A DNA stretch of 64,000 nt, from the NCBI GenBank assembly GCA_040218415.1, contig JAVJRN010000049.1, forward strand, positions 248,001 to 312,000, read 5' to 3'. Shown here in pieces: positions 17,277 through 24,762 of the stretch. The position numbers and the translations under genes were made by a program. How positions within the stretch are numbered: position 1 is the first letter of the stretch; every line of letters begins with the position of its first letter. The DNA is from JAVJRN01 sp040218415 (GTDB lineage: Bacteria; Bacteroidota; Bacteroidia; Cytophagales; Cyclobacteriaceae). A model generated the notes under the pieces. That model saw only the letters and a list, made by a program, of their open reading frames with translations, ran no database searches and was not told the origin of the DNA.

Positions 17277-17711
17277 ATGAAATATCTTTTTTCTTTCTTT
17301 TCCATCTTAATGACATTCAATATCAACGCCCAAACCATTGAAGGAAAATGGAAAACCATTGATGATGAGACAGGAAAAACGCGCTCTATTGTAGAGATTT
17401 ACAAAAGAGGGGATAAGTTTTTTGGGAAAGTTGCACAGATTCTCGATCCAGAGGGTAATCAAGAGGTCTTATGTGAAGAATGCGATGAAGATGACCCGAG
17501 ATACATGAAGAAAGTGGTTGGGATGGAGATTATCAAAGACATGAAACTAGACAAGAATAAAAATGAATATGTAGGTGGGGAAATTCTCGATCCCGAAAGT
17601 GGCAATATCTACGATTGTCGAATTTGGCTCGACGAAGAGGGTAATTTGAAGCTCCGAGGCTATCTCCTCTTTATTTATCGGACACAAACTTGGCTTCCTT
17701 TAAATGGATGA
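17277..17711 (+). CDS. DUF2147 secreted protein
   Basis: A 144-residue protein from the ATG at 17277, chosen because a Sec signal peptide (MKYLFSFFSILMTFNINAQ) starts there; an ATG 45 bases earlier would bury it. The mature part begins TIEGKWKTIDDETGK and carries IYKRGDKFFGKV, typical of DUF2147, a lipocalin-like periplasmic family of unknown role. Cys-x2-Cys (LCEECDEDD) is an extra feature that could bind metal. The stop overlaps the ATG of the PdeM gene (ATGA), so the two are translationally coupled although their products act in different compartments. Confidence 0.82.
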   Translation: MKYLFSFFSILMTFNINAQTIEGKWKTIDDETGKTRSIVEIYKRGDKFFGKVAQILDPEGNQEVLCEECDEDDPRYMKKVVGMEIIKDMKLDKNKNEYVGGEILDPESGNIYDCRIWLDEEGNLKLRGYLLFIYRTQTWLPLNG

Positions 17712-18346
17712 AAAAGTCATTTGAATTAAAAGGAGAACAATTGATCGTAGATTCTGATCGTGTGCTATTCTGGCAGAAAGAAAAATTACTTATCGTTTCT
17801 GATATCCACTTGGGAAAAGCCGGCCATTTCAGAAAGCATGGACTTGCCATTCCACAGAAAGTTCACCTTGCCGATTTGAATCGACTGTCACAGCTCATTT
17901 TTGAATATAATCCTGCTGAGGTTTATTTTTTAGGAGATCTTTTTCACAGTGATTTAAATGCTGAGTGGGCGATGTTTGAAGATTGGCTAGACGACTTCTC
18001 AACGATTAAATTCACCTTGATTTTAGGCAATCATGATGTGCTAGACTCGGCCATCTATGAAAAATCACCTCTTCATGTTGTGCATGAGGCCATTCGACCA
18101 CCGTTTTCGTTTACCCATGAAAAATTCATCTCTTCTTATTACAATCTTTCTGGGCATATACATCCTGGAGTGAGGCTCCAAGGTGTCGCCAGACAGGGTT
18201 TGTCCTTACCTTGTTTTTACTTTTCTGCATCCTTTGGTATTCTACCCGCATTCGGTGATTTCACAGGAATTGCAAAAATAGCAACAGGAAAAAACGATAT
18301 TCTCTTCGTCATTGCTGAAGGGCAGATCATTGAGATAGTCGCCTAA
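17708..18346 (+). CDS. pdeM: ligase-associated DNA damage response endonuclease/phosphoesterase
   Basis: A 212-residue calcineurin-like metallophosphoesterase from the ATG at 17708; a TTG 18 bases earlier is possible. Metal ligands are visible in SDIHLGK, GDLFHSD, GNHD and SGHIHPG. Together with the ligase, helicase and exonuclease it forms the known ligase-associated repair set, where it is annotated as PdeM. It acts in the cytoplasm on phosphodiester bonds, probably in DNA. The gene is last in its pair; no clear terminator follows. Confidence 0.9.
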   Translation: MKKSFELKGEQLIVDSDRVLFWQKEKLLIVSDIHLGKAGHFRKHGLAIPQKVHLADLNRLSQLIFEYNPAEVYFLGDLFHSDLNAEWAMFEDWLDDFSTIKFTLILGNHDVLDSAIYEKSPLHVVHEAIRPPFSFTHEKFISSYYNLSGHIHPGVRLQGVARQGLSLPCFYFSASFGILPAFGDFTGIAKIATGKNDILFVIAEGQIIEIVA

Positions 18347-18448
18347 ATAAAATAACTTTACAAAAAAAGAACTATAGTTATCACTTAGATGGGTTACTTT
18401 AAGCACCTAACTAGTATTTAAACGGAGACTTTCGAGTTTTTGCGTTCT

Positions 18449-18988
18449 ATGAAAGATCAGGAGATTCTTGATAAAATCAAGAAAGGGGATGAAAGGGCTT
18501 TAGATTTTTTGTATCAAAAGTATTATAAGATGATGACAAATCTTGTTCTTAAAAACAACGGTACAGAAGAGGAGGCTAAAGATGTATATCAGGAGGCGTT
18601 GCTAGCTTTTTGGAAAAAAGCTGCAAGTGGAAATCTTGTATTGACATCAAAAATCAGCACCTATTTATATTCTATCTGCATGAATCAATGGAGAAAAGAG
18701 TTAGAACGAAAAAGCAGACTGTCGAGAGAAGAAGTGGATGGAGAAGAATATCAAGGGCATGAGGACAATGAGAGATTGAAAATTGTAATGAGCTGTATCG
18801 GTGAGCTTGGAGATGTTTGTAAAAAAATATTGACCTACTATTATTTTGAAGGTCTTTCCATGAATGATATCGCTGAGAATTTGAATTTTGCAAATACGGA
18901 CACTGCAAAAACAAAAAAATATAAGTGCAAGAAGAAATTAGACAGCTTAATTAAAAGTAAATATACCGCTACAGACTTTTTTGATTAA
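18449..18988 (+). CDS. RNA polymerase sigma-70 family factor (ECF type)
   Basis: A 179-residue sigma factor from the ATG at 18449 (a TTG three codons earlier is less likely). Region 2 is recognisable from LDFLYQKYYKMM to the DVYQEALLAFWKKA stretch, and region 4 in the helix-turn-helix LSMNDIAENLNF...KTKKYKCKKKL. ECF factors direct RNA polymerase to a small regulon. Its stop overlaps the ATG of the next gene by one base, so the next protein is the likely partner or anti-sigma. No TonB receptor or FecR is next to it, so it is not of the FecI type by context. Confidence 0.88.
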   Translation: MKDQEILDKIKKGDERALDFLYQKYYKMMTNLVLKNNGTEEEAKDVYQEALLAFWKKAASGNLVLTSKISTYLYSICMNQWRKELERKSRLSREEVDGEEYQGHEDNERLKIVMSCIGELGDVCKKILTYYYFEGLSMNDIAENLNFANTDTAKTKKYKCKKKLDSLIKSKYTATDFFD

Positions 18989-19887
18989 TGGACAATCAGC
19001 AACTAGACAAAATAGACCTATTCCTACGCGAAGAACTCAACCAGCAAGAGTCTCAGCGATTTCAGAATGAACTCCAAACCAACCCGGAGTTAAATGCTGA
19101 ATTTCAGTTTCAAAAACAAGTGTTTGACGGATTGAACCAGTTCAGACATTCACAATTGAAGGCTCGACTAGACGGAATAGACGTTACTGGTGTTTATGGA
19201 GGAGGGGTTTTGTCTTCTGGATTGTCCAAAATTGTCATCGGATTCGGAGTGATTGCCACCATAGGTTTCGGTCTGTGGTATTTCAATACTTTAGAGAATG
19301 AAGACCTTTCTAATGCGAATATTGCCGAGATTGACGCTCCTTTCAATAAGGAATATAATTGGGTTTGGAAGATTCCTGTTCCTGAAGTTCCCAAACAGTC
19401 GATAGAAGTTTCAAGTAGCCCTGTTAATAAGCTCAATAATATCTCCGATAATAAACAAGTTGAAGTTTTGGAAGAATTTGAAGCTGAGTCAAATAATGAG
19501 GACTTTGAAATAGAAATTAATCGGCCGCAATTGCTAGGCATGACTGATGATAGCAACTTTGAATCGGAGAAAATAAGTACGCCAAAAATAGAGGAAAGTG
19601 AAATTGATGGCACCAATCTCAGTCCTATTGACATCAAGATAGAAAGATCGTTAGGAAAATTAGCATATAAGTATTTCGACGGTAAGTTGTTTTTGTATGG
19701 AGATTTTACAAAAGAGCCGTATCAAATATTGGAAATTAACAAAAAGAACGGTCGAGAAATTTTCATGTACTTCAAAAATGAATATTACCCAATTAAAATG
19801 GTAAATGAAGTTTCAGAGTTGAAACAGTTGAATGATCCTGATTCAAAGAAACAACTTGATATCTTAAGAGAAAACAAAACCAATTAA
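18988..19887 (+). CDS. membrane protein paired with sigma factor, candidate anti-sigma
   Basis: A 299-residue protein. The N-terminal 70 residues are helical and charged (LFLREELNQQESQRFQNEL), as in cytoplasmic anti-sigma domains of Bacteroidota. One membrane helix lies at about 80-100 (IVIGFGVIATIGFGLWYF), followed by a long acidic low-complexity linker (about 110-215) and a C-terminal domain of about 80 residues. Coupling to the sigma gene by a TAATG overlap supports a regulatory pair. I find no zinc-finger anti-sigma motif, so the role is inferred from layout. Confidence 0.65.
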   Translation: MDNQQLDKIDLFLREELNQQESQRFQNELQTNPELNAEFQFQKQVFDGLNQFRHSQLKARLDGIDVTGVYGGGVLSSGLSKIVIGFGVIATIGFGLWYFNTLENEDLSNANIAEIDAPFNKEYNWVWKIPVPEVPKQSIEVSSSPVNKLNNISDNKQVEVLEEFEAESNNEDFEIEINRPQLLGMTDDSNFESEKISTPKIEESEIDGTNLSPIDIKIERSLGKLAYKYFDGKLFLYGDFTKEPYQILEINKKNGREIFMYFKNEYYPIKMVNEVSELKQLNDPDSKKQLDILRENKTN

Positions 19888-19917
19888 TTCAGCTTGATTG
19901 ATTAATTTTGCGACTTG

Positions 19918-20808
19918 ATGCAACAGAAAGTCCGTAAAAAAAGAAAATTAGGGAGCTACCCGTTTTTAAGTGTCACATTCAGTATTACTCTTGCATTAAT
20001 TGTAATTGGATTATTTGGTTTGCTAGCAGTGCATGCCAATAAGCTGACGAACCTCATCAAAGAAAATATTGAGGTACAAGTTTTTCTAAACAAAAATATT
20101 TCCTCTACCGAGTTGAGCAAAGTAAACCTAACGCTCGGTTCTAAGCCTTATGTTCTCAAAAAAGAAGGATCTCCATCCATAGACCTAGTAACGAAGGAAG
20201 TTGCTGCAAAACAGTTCATGGAAGACACAGGAGAAGATTTTACGGAATTTTTGGGTGATAATCCACTTCGCGATCTATATGTACTAAGAGTAGGGCCGGG
20301 ATATCACTCAGCGGATTCTCTTGCTAAGATTAAAAAAGAATTACAGACAGTCAGAGGAGTATACGAAGTGACTTATGTAGAAAGTCTCGTAGAAAGCATT
20401 AACAAAAACCTAACAAAGCTCGGAGCTTTACTTGGTGGATTTGCATTAATCCTAGTTGTGGTAGTGGTTGTATTGATTAACAATACGATTAAGTTAGCTT
20501 TATTCTCACAGCGATTCCTCATTCGAAGTATGCAATTGGTAGGAGCTACGAGTAGCTTTATACGTAGACCATTTTTGATACGTTCTCTAGGCTATGGTTT
20601 TATTGGAGGCCTGTTTTCATCAGGTCTTCTGATGGGGATACTTTATTATGCAAATAAGAGAATTGAGGATTTGGATCAATTGCAGGATACGGAAAGTTTA
20701 ATTTTTGTTTTTGTTGGATTGATATTCATGGGTATGATAGTTACCTACTTGAGCACTTTTGGTGCAATGAAAAAATATCTTAAAATGTCGTTAGACCAAT
20801 TATATTAA
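19918..20808 (+). CDS. ftsX: cell division permease protein FtsX
   Basis: A 296-residue membrane protein from the ATG at 19918 (a TTG just before it is discounted). Topology fits FtsX: an N-terminal helix (about 19-42), a periplasmic domain (about 43-160), then three helices of the FtsX permease domain. With FtsE it forms an ABC-type complex that activates septal peptidoglycan hydrolases. No ftsE lies in the window. Followed after one base by the DUF3098 gene and then uppP, an order common in Bacteroidota. Confidence 0.9.
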   Translation: MQQKVRKKRKLGSYPFLSVTFSITLALIVIGLFGLLAVHANKLTNLIKENIEVQVFLNKNISSTELSKVNLTLGSKPYVLKKEGSPSIDLVTKEVAAKQFMEDTGEDFTEFLGDNPLRDLYVLRVGPGYHSADSLAKIKKELQTVRGVYEVTYVESLVESINKNLTKLGALLGGFALILVVVVVVLINNTIKLALFSQRFLIRSMQLVGATSSFIRRPFLIRSLGYGFIGGLFSSGLLMGILYYANKRIEDLDQLQDTESLIFVFVGLIFMGMIVTYLSTFGAMKKYLKMSLDQLY

Positions 20809-20809
20809 C

Positions 20810-21034
20810 ATGTCGGAGGAAAGTAAATTCGCTTTTAAAAAGATCAATTATATCATCATGCTCAGTGGTGTTCTTACACTGATACTAGGCTTTATCATCA
20901 TGACGATGGATAATGAGGAGTTTGGTTTTGGATTTCTTGGAATAACCTTAGGGCCAATCATTGTCATGCTCGGTTTTATTATTCAATTCGTTGCTATTTT
21001 TTACAAGAAAAAATCTGACTCACCAACTGAGTAA
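20810..21034 (+). CDS. DUF3098 small membrane protein
   Basis: A 74-residue protein with two membrane helices (about 12-31 and 38-62) joined by a short acidic turn (DNEEFGFGF). This is the DUF3098 protein that commonly sits between ftsX and uppP in Bacteroidota. Function unknown; its position suggests envelope or division work. Confidence 0.85.
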   Translation: MSEESKFAFKKINYIIMLSGVLTLILGFIIMTMDNEEFGFGFLGITLGPIIVMLGFIIQFVAIFYKKKSDSPTE

Positions 21035-21039
21035 TAGTC

Positions 21040-21840
21040 ATGACTTATATTGAGGCACTCATTCTTGGAGTAATTCAAGGTTTAACGGAATTTTTGCCGG
21101 TCAGTAGTAGTGGGCACCTAGAACTAGGAAGCGTTATTCTCGGAACCTCCAACGAAGAAAATTTATTATTCGCTGTGATACTTCATTTAGCGACCGCACT
21201 TAGTACTGTCATTGTATTTAGAAAATATATTTGGGAGGTTATTGGGGGCATATTTGAGTTTAAATGGAACGACTCTTGGAAATTCGTTGTATTGCTTATA
21301 ATATCGATGGTGCCCGTAGGAATCGTGGGGGTTTTCTTTCAAGACTTTATCGAATCATTTTTTACTGGAAATATTCTACTTGTTGGTGCCATGTTAATGG
21401 TGACAGGCATGTTGTTAATGTTTACTCACTTTAAAAATGATGGCTCTAAAGAAATTACGCCAAAGAGTGCATTCATTATCGGGTTAGCACAAGCTTTCGC
21501 TGTTTTGCCAGGGATTTCAAGAAGTGGCTCTACCATAGCTACAGCTTTACTCCTTGGCGTAGAAAAGTCTAAGGCAACTCAATTTTCATTTTTAATGGTT
21601 TTGGTGCCGATTTTTGGAGCAAGTTTATTGAAGTTCAAAGATTATATGGAGGCTCCTCAAATTGCTGATAGCACGACCACTTTATCTGTATTGATTGTAG
21701 GATTTATTGCGGCTTTCTTATCAGGATATATGGCATGCAGTTGGATGATAAAAATAGTTCGAAGAGGTAAGCTCACTTATTTTGCTATCTATTGTTTTGT
21801 CGTGGGAATTATAGCCATTACGTTTCACTATGCATCTTGA
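21040..21840 (+). CDS. uppP: undecaprenyl-diphosphatase
   Basis: A 266-residue polytopic membrane enzyme (BacA/UppP) that removes a phosphate from undecaprenyl diphosphate to recycle the peptidoglycan lipid carrier. The motif GLTEFLPVSSSGHLEL near the N-terminus and LPGISRSGSTIATALLLG in the second half are the two catalytic repeats. The stop overlaps the truB start by 11 bases, so the genes are in one operon. Confidence 0.96.
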   Translation: MTYIEALILGVIQGLTEFLPVSSSGHLELGSVILGTSNEENLLFAVILHLATALSTVIVFRKYIWEVIGGIFEFKWNDSWKFVVLLIISMVPVGIVGVFFQDFIESFFTGNILLVGAMLMVTGMLLMFTHFKNDGSKEITPKSAFIIGLAQAFAVLPGISRSGSTIATALLLGVEKSKATQFSFLMVLVPIFGASLLKFKDYMEAPQIADSTTTLSVLIVGFIAAFLSGYMACSWMIKIVRRGKLTYFAIYCFVVGIIAITFHYAS

Positions 21841-22519
21841 TGTTGAGCGCCTTAAGGAAAAGGGTGGATTATTGCTTGTCGATAAGCCAGTTACTTGGAC
21901 GTCTTTTGATGTTGTAAATAAACTTCGTTACGCGCTAAAAATTAAAAAAATAGGGCATGCGGGTACTTTAGATCCATTAGCAACAGGTTTGCTGCTCATT
22001 GGAGTAGGGAAAGGCACCAAAATGTTAACAGAACTTCAAGGATTAAATAAAACTTATTCTGGCATTATAGAACTAGGGAAAACAACACCTTCTTATGATT
22101 TGGAGACAGCTTTCAACTCTGAAAGCGATCTTACCGGTCTAAAAGAAGATCTTATTTCGAGCAAAGTAGCTGAACTCACAGGCGTGATTGAGCAAGTGCC
22201 ACCGAGCCATTCTGCAATCAAAGTAAATGGTACACGAGCTTATAAGCTTGCTCGTCAAAATGAAGAAGTTGTTATTAAAAAACGTACAGTAACCATTCAC
22301 CAATTCGACGTTTCTTATAACCTGCCTGAAATACAATTCGACATTGAATGTAGTAAGGGCACGTATATCAGAAGCATTGCTCATGACCTAGGTCAGTTAA
22401 TTGGCGTTGGAGGTTACTTGAAATTGCTCAGAAGAACAAGTGTAGGAACGTATCATATAAAAGATGCATGGCCATTAGACGCATTGCTTACGGAAATTCA
22501 GGATTTTGCTAGTAATTGA
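21830..22519 (+). CDS. truB: tRNA pseudouridine(55) synthase
   Basis: A 229-residue enzyme that converts U55 of the tRNA T-loop to pseudouridine. The block KIGHAGTLDPLATGLL contains the catalytic Asp, and VPPSHSAIKVNGTRAYKLAR and CSKGTYIRSIAHDLG are further conserved family motifs. Length is short, as in TruB proteins that lack a full PUA domain. Overlaps uppP upstream and ribF downstream. Confidence 0.95.
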   Translation: MHLDVERLKEKGGLLLVDKPVTWTSFDVVNKLRYALKIKKIGHAGTLDPLATGLLLIGVGKGTKMLTELQGLNKTYSGIIELGKTTPSYDLETAFNSESDLTGLKEDLISSKVAELTGVIEQVPPSHSAIKVNGTRAYKLARQNEEVVIKKRTVTIHQFDVSYNLPEIQFDIECSKGTYIRSIAHDLGQLIGVGGYLKLLRRTSVGTYHIKDAWPLDALLTEIQDFASN

Positions 22520-23432
22520 CGATATAAAAGGTTTTTCTCCTCCAAAGCATGCAATTGTTACCTCAGGGACATTTGACGGTGTACATGAAGGCCATAAAAA
22601 GATATTAAAAAATATCATTAACACTGCTAAAACGCAAAACGGTCAAAGTGTTGTAGTGACGTTTTGGCCTCATCCACGTTTTGTGCTTAAACAGAATAAT
22701 GAGCTGAAGCTCATCACCACTTTCGAGGAAAAAGCTTCACTTCTGGATGATTTGGGCATTGATTTTCTGGTTAAAATACCTTTTACAAAGGAGTTCTCTC
22801 AACTGTCGTCAGAGGAATTTATTACAAGAGTGATGGTCGATGGGTTAGCAACAAAAAAACTCGTGATTGGCTATGACCATAAGTTTGGGAAAAACAGAGA
22901 AGGGAGTTTTGAGTACTTGCAAGAAAATTCAAAAAGATATGGATTTGAGGTGCAAGAAATTCCAAGATTGGATATTGAAACAGTCGGCGTAAGTTCTTCC
23001 AAAATTAGAAATGCCCTTTACCAAGGGGAAATACACATCGCGAACGACTTTCTGGGAAGAATGTATTCCATGTCCGGTTTTGTAAAAGAAGGAGATCGTA
23101 TTGGTCGAAGCATCGGGTTTCCAACGGCCAATATCGAAGTGCCGGAGCATTACAAGCTGATACCCATTGATGGATCTTATGCGGTATATGTAGATTGGAA
23201 GGGACGAGAATTCAAAGGAATGCTGAATATTGGCCAAAGGCCAACAGTCTCTGGACAAGAAAGAAGAATTGAAGTTAATATCTTTAATTTTGATGAAGAT
23301 ATATATCATGAAAGGTTGACTATTCGTTTCGTAAAGAGATTGCGGGCTGAGAAAAGATTTAACAATATTCAAGAATTGAGCGACCAATTAAAAAGGGATA
23401 AGCTCTTGGCTACCAATATACTAGAAGATTAA
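22506..23432 (+). CDS. ribF: bifunctional riboflavin kinase/FAD synthetase
   Basis: A 308-residue enzyme. The N-terminal FAD synthetase half has the nucleotidyltransferase motif TFDGVHEGHKK and the GVSSSKIR loop; the C-terminal flavokinase half has GRSIGFPTANIE and the RPTV turn. It makes FMN and then FAD from riboflavin and ATP. No ATG precedes the conserved region in frame, so the TTG at 22506, overlapping the truB stop by 14 bases, is the most likely start. Confidence 0.94.
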   Translation: MLVIDDIKGFSPPKHAIVTSGTFDGVHEGHKKILKNIINTAKTQNGQSVVVTFWPHPRFVLKQNNELKLITTFEEKASLLDDLGIDFLVKIPFTKEFSQLSSEEFITRVMVDGLATKKLVIGYDHKFGKNREGSFEYLQENSKRYGFEVQEIPRLDIETVGVSSSKIRNALYQGEIHIANDFLGRMYSMSGFVKEGDRIGRSIGFPTANIEVPEHYKLIPIDGSYAVYVDWKGREFKGMLNIGQRPTVSGQERRIEVNIFNFDEDIYHERLTIRFVKRLRAEKRFNNIQELSDQLKRDKLLATNILED

Positions 23433-23454
23433 GAGTACAAGAAAAAATATAAAA

Positions 23455-24264
23455 ATGAAACTATTTAAAAAACTGACATTATCCACTTTGTTTGTTCTGA
23501 CCATGGCATTATTGTCGTGCGATGATAACGGAGATTTGGTTCTTTTTTCAATTCAAAATGATAAAGCCTTGGGTCTCGAAGTATCAGCGCAAATTGCGTC
23601 CGATTCTACCTTTAATATTTTGTCAGAGGCGGAATATCCAGGGGCTTACGCCTATTTGAATGCCATGAAAGACGAAATCTTAAATTCTGGTGAGGTTACT
23701 TACAAGGATGAGTTTGTGTGGAAGCTTCATATCGTTCATGATGATGTATTGAATGCTTTTGCTACACCTGGTGGCTACATTTATATCTATACAGGGCTGA
23801 TCAATTACCTACAAGATGCTGATGATTTGGCGGGAGTTATGGGGCATGAGATCGCACATTCTGATCAGCGTCACAGCTCTAAGCAACTTCAAAGACAGTA
23901 TGGTATTTCTGTGCTTTTAGAAATTTTGACCGGCGGGAACTCGGGTACCTTAGCGACGATCGCAGGCAATATTGCTGGAACTGGTGCAATATTGGCGTTT
24001 AGCCGAGATGCAGAAGCGGAATCAGATGAATTGTCTGTGGAATATTTGGCTCAAACACAATACGCATGTAATGGAGCTGCCTCGTTCTTTCAAAAGCTAC
24101 TGGACGAAGAGCAGCAGGGAGGAACTCCAGAATTTTTAAGTACGCATCCTAGCCCTTCGAGTAGAGTTGAAGATATCAATGCTAAAGCAACTGAAGAAGG
24201 TTGTGACATTACACCCGCAAGCGATACTGGATACGATCAATTTAAAGCACTTTTACCTAAATAA
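23455..24264 (+). CDS. M48 family metalloprotease, lipoprotein
   Basis: A 269-residue protein with a lipobox (LLSC, Cys22) followed by acidic residues DD, which may act as a surface-export signal in this phylum. The zinc motif MGHEIAHSDQRHS carries HExxH, and RDAEAESDELSVEYL supplies the third ligand Glu. This is a BepA/Oma1-like M48 peptidase, acting in envelope protein quality control by family inference. The gldC gene follows after three bases. Confidence 0.9.
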   Translation: MKLFKKLTLSTLFVLTMALLSCDDNGDLVLFSIQNDKALGLEVSAQIASDSTFNILSEAEYPGAYAYLNAMKDEILNSGEVTYKDEFVWKLHIVHDDVLNAFATPGGYIYIYTGLINYLQDADDLAGVMGHEIAHSDQRHSSKQLQRQYGISVLLEILTGGNSGTLATIAGNIAGTGAILAFSRDAEAESDELSVEYLAQTQYACNGAASFFQKLLDEEQQGGTPEFLSTHPSPSSRVEDINAKATEEGCDITPASDTGYDQFKALLPK

Positions 24265-24267
24265 ATA

Positions 24268-24603
24268 ATGGCAAATCAATCAGAAATAAAGCTTGTAGTA
24301 GAGCTTGACGATGAAAACATTCCTGAGAAAATATTTTGGGATGCTGATCAAAAAGATCAACCTGGACTTTCCGAGACAAAATCTTTCAGTCTGTCACTCT
24401 GGGATCACAGCACTAAAAATACCTTACGTATCGACCTCTGGTCTAAAGACATGCCAGTAGAGGATATGAAACGATTTTATATTGATTGCTTGGGAGGTCT
24501 TGCTCAAAGTGTACTCAATTCAACTGGCGATGAGTACATGTCTGGTGAGATGAATACTCTTTGCGAAAAGTTCGTTAATCATTTGAAAAACGAGATAAGC
24601 TAA
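24268..24603 (+). CDS. gldC: gliding motility protein GldC
   Basis: A 111-residue soluble protein. The opening SEIKLVVELDDENIPEKIFWDADQ-type strand, the WDHSTKNTLRIDLWSKDMPVEDMK stretch (split here only for description) and the length fit GldC of Bacteroidota, a cytoplasmic protein that supports gliding in Flavobacterium but is not strictly essential there. Closely follows the M48 gene and is followed by a terminator. The other gld genes of the window are 15 kb away. Confidence 0.85.
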   Translation: MANQSEIKLVVELDDENIPEKIFWDADQKDQPGLSETKSFSLSLWDHSTKNTLRIDLWSKDMPVEDMKRFYIDCLGGLAQSVLNSTGDEYMSGEMNTLCEKFVNHLKNEIS

Positions 24604-24630
24604 GGTAAATTTTGCCTCAGAAATTTACGA

Positions 24631-24653
24631 CCCGCCTTGGCGGGTTTTTATTT
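24631..24653 (+). terminator. intrinsic terminator after gldC
   Basis: CCCGCC-TT-GGCGGG (24631-24644) followed by a T-rich stretch to 24653. Confidence 0.85.
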
Positions 24654-24762
24654 GCGAAAAAATCAAATTTAACATTCAAATACCGCCTCAAATTGCCTTA
24701 TTGTCAATTTAATTACCTAATATTAAAAATTATAAAATAGCATTATTAACCAAGGCAACTCT

